Assembly: GCA_031415695.1 (NCBI GenBank) | Contig: JANOSH010000052.1 | Coordinates: 90,129 to 154,128, forward strand | Direction: 5' to 3' | DNA length: 64,000 nt | Origin: JANOSH01 sp031415695 | GTDB taxonomy: Bacteria > Actinomycetota > Acidimicrobiia > Acidimicrobiales > Ilumatobacteraceae | In this document: piece after piece, positions 59,892-64,000 of the stretch | Position numbering within the stretch: the first letter of the stretch is position 1 | How the letters are laid out: every line of letters starts with the position of its first letter | Position numbers and translations under genes: made by a program | Notes under the pieces: generated by a model | The model's database searches: none | What the model was told of the DNA's origin: nothing | What the model saw: the letters and a program-made list of their open reading frames with translations, nothing else

Positions 59892-60400
59892 GAGCGAGAG
59901 CCTAATGCCCGTTCAGCAAACTTTGGTTCGAGGTCGTCGAAGCAAACCGTCTAGATGCATTTCGGTGACAAGGAACGCTTGCTATCGGACACCGTCAGGC
60001 CGAAGCGGCACTACGGCCCGGAGGTCACCGGTGCCGAGCGTCGGCGTCCACTCCATTGCTCCGACCTTCGGCACGTCTCGCGTCGTGCGGCGGGCGCGCT
60101 GCACGACGGCGCAGGTCCGCCGTCCCCGGCATCAGGCCGACGATCATCAGCACCCGCCACATTGCCGAGGGGACGGTGGCCCAACGAGCCGCCGGCGAGA
60201 CCGGCATGCCCGCAGTCTGCGACGATGTGCTCACCGCCGCTCGAAGTGGCGATCGTGCGGGAAGTCGCAGTTCTTTGCGAGCGGATTTTCGACTCGTGTG
60301 CGTTTGAGGTGACCTCCTTCGGGGCAAAAAGGAGGATGCGCAAACTGTTGCCTTCGCAACAGTGAGCGGACGATTCGCTGCGCTGCGATGAAGGAGCCGA
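59892..60400. other. 509-bp region without a supported gene
   Basis: Several open frames exist, but none shows a known motif, start signal or natural amino-acid composition. The first ~15 bp hold the promoter of the dioxygenase. AAGGAG near 60390 belongs to the DUF899 gene. I see nothing else. Confidence 0.5.
59899..59904 (-). promoter_or_regulatory. -10 element of the leaderless dioxygenase gene
   Basis: On the minus strand TAGGCT, 7 nt (CTCGCTC), then the ATG at 59891. Confidence 0.5.
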
Positions 60401-61108
60401 ATGATGTCCGACCACGACCATAATGACCGGGAGGATCTTGTTGCCGCCCCTTCGATCGTCGACCACCACGCTTGGGATACCGCGCTGGCGGAGCTGCGGA
60501 CCCGGGAGAAGACAGCCACGCGTGAACTCGACGCCATTGCTGCGGCTAGGCGGCGCCTGCCGATGGTGGAGCTTCCCGAGTACACCCTTGAGGGAGCCGA
60601 CGGCCCCGTTCGGCTGGCGGATGTGTTCGATGGTAAGCGTCAGCTTATCGTCTACAGCCACATGTGGTTCCCGGGTGAGACATGGCAGTGTCCGGGCTGC
60701 ACGGGACTTACCAGCCAGTACACCCGGCTGGAGTTCCTGGACCCCTACGACGCCCGTTTCGTCATCGTCACTCAAGGCCCGATCGATGAGGCGCTGGCCT
60801 ATAAGGCCAGGGTCGGCAACAAGATGGCGTGGTACTCCACCGCCAAGAGCCCGTTCGGTACTGACATGGGAGCGCCTCCCGACGGCGGCTTCCAAGTGAA
60901 CGTGTTCCTTCGGGACGCCGACACGGTGTACCGCACGTACAACACCCAGGGCCGCGGCACCGAACTGCTCAGCCACACCTTCGCGCTCATCGACCTTCTC
61001 CCGTACGGCCGCCAGGAGGACTGGCAGGACTCGCCGGACGGCTGGCCCCAGTCGCCCGCAGGCAGCAAGTGGCCCGCCTCTGAAGCATTCGCCCGATACG
61101 CCAAGTGA
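60401..61108 (+). CDS. DUF899 thioredoxin-like protein
   Basis: This 235-residue protein matches DUF899: a helical N-terminal part (LAELRTREKTATRELDAIAAARRRLP), the segment LADVFDGKRQLIVYSHMWFPG and the cysteine pair CPGC in WQCPGCTGLT of a thioredoxin-like fold, then FQVNVFLRDADTVYRTYNTQG. The function is unassigned. AAGGAG lies about 10 nt before the double ATG (60401 and 60404). Confidence 0.88.
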   Translation: MMSDHDHNDREDLVAAPSIVDHHAWDTALAELRTREKTATRELDAIAAARRRLPMVELPEYTLEGADGPVRLADVFDGKRQLIVYSHMWFPGETWQCPGCTGLTSQYTRLEFLDPYDARFVIVTQGPIDEALAYKARVGNKMAWYSTAKSPFGTDMGAPPDGGFQVNVFLRDADTVYRTYNTQGRGTELLSHTFALIDLLPYGRQEDWQDSPDGWPQSPAGSKWPASEAFARYAK

Positions 61109-61136
61109 ACCGGCATGAAAGGCGGAACGGCGAGCG

Positions 61137-61370
61137 GTGGCCATCGCGCAGGTAGTACGTCGTGGCCGCAATGGGATTGTGCTTCATGGTGCAGCGGGAC
61201 TGGTCGACCGAGTGCACGTGACGATCTTCCCGGTTATCAGTGGTCGAAGCGGAGCACAGCCAATCTTCAGAGATGCGGCCGACTTCGATCTCGAGTTGAT
61301 TCAACACCGGACGCTCGACGGCAATACTCAAGAACTCATCTACCGTCCCAGCTTGCATCAGCGCTTTTGA
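61137..61370 (+). pseudogene. DHFR/RibD-like reductase, C-terminal fragment
   Basis: IVLHGAAGLVDRVHVTIFPVISGRSGAQPIFRD is the C-terminal quarter of a dihydrofolate-reductase-like RibD_C protein (GAAGLV...FPVISG being the landmarks). About 140 N-terminal residues are absent, and part of the central region appears deleted. No start signal was found. It is not the same gene as the RibD-like reductase at 63356. Confidence 0.65.
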
Positions 61371-61614
61371 GGCGCTCGACAAGGCGAATCGGCGCGCCAC
61401 CGCTCGTGCCGGTCGGACACGACGTACTGACAACTGATGTCGTTGGTGAAAATCAACAAGTGTTTGCGCTGCGCCAGCGGAATGAGATCTCTGATGCGTT
61501 TGATTGCGTAAGCAATCGGGTACCCACCTTGTCTATAACAACTGACCATCACGGCTATCGAGAGGCTCACTCATGGACACAGCCCGGCCGGGTAGTTGAG
61601 ACGAGGAGTGGTTG

Positions 61615-62202
61615 ATGAGGAAGTTCTCGATTCGTCCGACGTTCACGTTGAAGGGTCGCACGTTCAAGGGTTTGCGTGGTTGGTCAGGCAAGCCGTTGCA
61701 CCCGCCGTTGACCGATGTGCCGATCGCCGCGTATGTGCTTGCGGCAGGTTTCGATGTCGTGTCGTGGATCGGCGGTGGCGATCGTGGGTGGGCTCGCGAG
61801 TTGTGGCATGCGGGTACGTTCGTTTTTGTTGTCGGAGTAGTGGTGTCTCTTTTCGCTGCGATCACTGGCTTGTGGGATGCGCGGAAATCATCGGAGTCGG
61901 GCACGCAGGCTCGGCGTACGATCAACACCCACGCCACGATCATGATCACCGTCACGGTCCTCGCGCTGGCCGATACGGCCTGGCGACTCAACGTCTATCA
62001 CAGCGAAGGTGTCACCCCAATCGGGATCGCCCTCTTGTCAGTCCTCATCGCATTGTTGGTATCGGTGGGTGCGACGTTCGGGGGAACTCTGGTGTACGAC
62101 TACGGGTTCAATGTCGAAACGGCCGGCGATTCCCCGGTCTGGCACAAATCCGAGACCGACGTGTTCCCGGGCCAGCATGACGAGGCGGAGCCTGCTTCGT
62201 GA
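61615..62202 (+). CDS. DUF2231 membrane protein
   Basis: This 195-residue protein has the DUF2231 mark GKPLHPPLTDVPIAAYVLAAGFDV and four hydrophobic helices (around residues 35-55, 70-90, 110-125, 140-165). The family is of unknown function and often linked with respiratory or metal proteins. The ATG at 61615 has GAGGAG upstream; the transaldolase gene overlaps its stop by 4 nt (GTGA). Confidence 0.88.
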   Translation: MRKFSIRPTFTLKGRTFKGLRGWSGKPLHPPLTDVPIAAYVLAAGFDVVSWIGGGDRGWARELWHAGTFVFVVGVVVSLFAAITGLWDARKSSESGTQARRTINTHATIMITVTVLALADTAWRLNVYHSEGVTPIGIALLSVLIALLVSVGATFGGTLVYDYGFNVETAGDSPVWHKSETDVFPGQHDEAEPAS

Positions 62203-63305
62203 CCAAGCTGCACCGCCTATTCGCCGAGCAGGGTCAAAGTGCGTGGCTCGACAACCTGACGCGCACGTCGCTCCACGATCGCACCCTGGCCCGTTTCGTG
62301 GACGACGGAATCCGCGGGGTCACGGCTAACCCGACAATTTTCGCCAAGGCCATCGAAGGGTCCGACGCCTACGACGACCAGTTCGCGACATTGATCTCTG
62401 GCGGCAGATCGATAGTGGACGCATACTGGGATCTCGTCATCGACGATGTGCGTCACGCGCTTGCCGTATTGCGACCGGTGTTCGACGCGAGCGGCGGTCT
62501 CGACGGGTTCGTGTCGATCGAAGTCGCGCCCGAGTTGGCTCGCGACACCGCTGGCACCATCTGCGCTGCCCGTGATCTGCATACGCGGATAGACCGACCG
62601 AATGTGTTGGTGAAGATCCCTGCGACATCCGAAGGCATCCCGGCCATTCAAGCCATGACCGCTGAAGGGCGCAGCATCAACATCACATTGATCTTCTCGC
62701 TGCAGCGTTACGCGGCGGTGATCGACGCCTACCTGTCGGGCCTTGAGCAATACGCCAGTGCCGGCGGCGACCTCGCCGGTGTGCACAGCGTCGCTTCGTT
62801 CTTCGTCAGCCGGGTCGACTCCGAAGTCGACCGCCGCCTCGAGACCATCGCCACGCCAGATGCGCTGGGCCTGCGCGGGCGTGCCGCGGTAGCCCAAGCG
62901 AAACTCGCGTATCAACTGTTCTGTGACCGGTTCTCCGACCAGCGCTGGGGTGCACTCGAGACCCGCGGCGCCCGCCTGCAACGCCCTTTGTGGGCATCGA
63001 CGTCAACAAAGAACCCGGCATACCCCGACACGCTGTACGTCGACAATCTTATCGGCCCGGACACCGTCAACACCCTCCCCGAAACCACTATCACAACATT
63101 CGAGGACCACGGCACCGTCGCCCGCACGATTGACCTTGACATCGACGACGCACCGGCAGTACTCGACGGGCTCTCCCGTGTCGGTATCGACCTGGCCGAC
63201 GTCGGCCGCACCCTCGAAGACCAAGGCGTGGCCGGTTTCCACGACTCGTTCACCCACGTCCTCGAAACGCACACGACCAAGGCCCGCCATCTAACGGCTC
63301 GCTGA
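62199..63305 (+). CDS. tal: Transaldolase
   Basis: This 368-residue enzyme of the non-oxidative pentose phosphate pathway moves a dihydroxyacetone unit between sugar phosphates. The Schiff-base lysine lies in RPNVLVKIPATSEGIPAI; other marks are GVTANPTIFAKAIEGS at the start, SINITLIFSLQRY, and LWASTSTKNPAYPDTLYVDNLIG. The length fits the actinobacterial long form. The GTG start overlaps the DUF2231 stop. Confidence 0.95.
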   Translation: MTKLHRLFAEQGQSAWLDNLTRTSLHDRTLARFVDDGIRGVTANPTIFAKAIEGSDAYDDQFATLISGGRSIVDAYWDLVIDDVRHALAVLRPVFDASGGLDGFVSIEVAPELARDTAGTICAARDLHTRIDRPNVLVKIPATSEGIPAIQAMTAEGRSINITLIFSLQRYAAVIDAYLSGLEQYASAGGDLAGVHSVASFFVSRVDSEVDRRLETIATPDALGLRGRAAVAQAKLAYQLFCDRFSDQRWGALETRGARLQRPLWASTSTKNPAYPDTLYVDNLIGPDTVNTLPETTITTFEDHGTVARTIDLDIDDAPAVLDGLSRVGIDLADVGRTLEDQGVAGFHDSFTHVLETHTTKARHLTAR

Positions 63306-63355
63306 CATGCAGTCGAAACACGCAGCCGCTGGTGTGCTGATCGAGGCCAACTGAG

Positions 63356-64000
63356 ATGCGCCGACTGTTCCCCGGCCCGGGCGAGGTCGACCCCATCGAC
63401 GCGTACGGGCGACTCAGCCGTGACGGTCAGCGCCCGCGAGTGCGCCTAAACATGATCGCAAGCGTCGATGGTGCTGGCTCCCTCGACGGCCATTCCGCAG
63501 CGCTGGGCGGACCGGCCGACAAGGCCCTGTTCGCAACCCTGCGTGCCCTGGCCGACGTGATCCTCGTCGGGGCCGCCACCATGCGGACCGAGAGCTACGG
63601 CCCGGCCCGTCTTGACGAAACAAACCGCGGCCAGCGGCTCCGTTGGGCGATGACCGCGGTGCCGCCCATTGCCGTGGTCACCCGTGCGTGCCGATTGGAC
63701 TGGCACGCGCCGTTCTTCGCCGATGCCGAACAGCGCCCGATCGTCATCACCGCCGCCTCAGCCGCGGTGAACGACCGAGCCCGCGCCGCCGAGGTGGCCG
63801 ACGTGATCATGGCCGGCGACAACGGTGTCGACCTCGCCCAGGCGCTGCGCGCACTCGTCGAACGCGGGCACGAAAACGTACTGGCCGAAGGCGGCCCCGG
63901 CATCGCCGCCCAACTGGCGGGCGCAGACCTCCTCGACGAACTATGCCTCACCGTTTCGCCCCTACTCGCGGGCGGAGACGCCAAACGGATCCTCGATGGC
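63356..64000 (+). CDS. RibD-like pyrimidine reductase, 3' truncated by window
   Basis: The frame is open from the ATG at 63356 to the window end (215 codons). The protein has the RibD_C/DHFR-like fold: PRVRLNMIASVDGAGSLDG at the substrate end, ADVILVGAATMRTESYGPA at the nucleotide site, and VLAEGGPGIAAQLAGADLLDELCLTVSPLLAGG near the C-terminus (the three blocks of the family). Stand-alone forms act in riboflavin or related F420/flavin pathways. It probably lacks only the last ~30 residues. It is 50 nt downstream of transaldolase. Confidence 0.85.
   Translation, partial: MRRLFPGPGEVDPIDAYGRLSRDGQRPRVRLNMIASVDGAGSLDGHSAALGGPADKALFATLRALADVILVGAATMRTESYGPARLDETNRGQRLRWAMTAVPPIAVVTRACRLDWHAPFFADAEQRPIVITAASAAVNDRARAAEVADVIMAGDNGVDLAQALRALVERGHENVLAEGGPGIAAQLAGADLLDELCLTVSPLLAGGDAKRILDG

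Noticed and set aside
59955..60365. 136-codon plus-strand frame downstream of the dioxygenase
   Set aside because: Low-complexity, Arg/Pro/Ala-rich product with no recognisable domain; probably non-coding GC-rich sequence.

Overview
The window reads as a chromosomal segment of a moderately GC-rich actinobacterium. The best inference is class Acidimicrobiia (an Ilumatobacter-like relative). The grounds are a DevR/DosR-type regulator with several universal stress proteins, PaaX- and WYL-type regulators, frequent GTG starts, many leaderless genes and a large stock of toxin-antitoxin modules. No tRNA, rRNA or CRISPR array was seen. Genes are dense on both strands, and many same-strand neighbours overlap by ATGA or GTGA.

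Layout. 1-2600 is the end of a fructose-type sugar ABC operon (binding protein, permease, ATPase). 2640-8170 is an accessory stretch: a MazEF-like pair, a short UvrA-like ATPase, a Fic protein with a palindromic operator, a head-to-head fusion of two broken toxin genes, and an intact VapBC pair. 8310-14997 is a divergent cluster: a membrane-anchored linalool dehydratase/isomerase-like protein, a membrane protein and an APH-like kinase on one strand, and an alpha/beta hydrolase and an ACAD10/11-type acyl-CoA dehydrogenase on the other. 15061-23409 mixes DinB, PaiB, a YefM-RelE-like pair, a phosphohistidine-domain protein and a small catabolic operon (monooxygenase, two amidohydrolases) next to a cupin-like protein and an MDR reductase. 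23497-27926 holds exported lipoproteins, including a secreted dikinase-like pair, and a DMT permease. 28180-36258 contains gene relics, a WYL-type regulator, a Tat-exported surface protein, a second phosphohistidine-domain protein, a DNA methyltransferase and an AAA/DUF234 ATPase.

36447-40685 carries an exported esterase and branched-chain 2-oxoacid dehydrogenase E1-alpha, E1-beta and E2, followed by broken PaaX and hydrolase genes and another toxin-antitoxin pair. 42948-51872 is a coherent dormancy/stress region: three universal stress proteins, a flavin-type protein, a copper oxidase with a fasciclin lipoprotein, a multi-PAS histidine kinase and a DevR/DosR orthologue, with DevR-box-like palindromes in the intergenic spaces. 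51905-58292 has a flavin monooxygenase, a phosphoesterase, a second AAA/DUF234 ATPase, a redoxin, decayed integrase and excisionase remnants and a second MazEF-like pair. 59022-64000 has a TauD-type dioxygenase, a DUF899 protein, a DUF2231 protein, transaldolase and a RibD-like reductase cut by the window end.

Two patterns run through the window. First, at least 18 genes have a TANNNT hexamer 6-7 nt before the start codon, which points to leaderless transcription from a bare -10 element and helped choose several starts. Second, broken genes recur in the accessory regions; two junctions join the 3' parts of divergent genes with both 5' ends lost.
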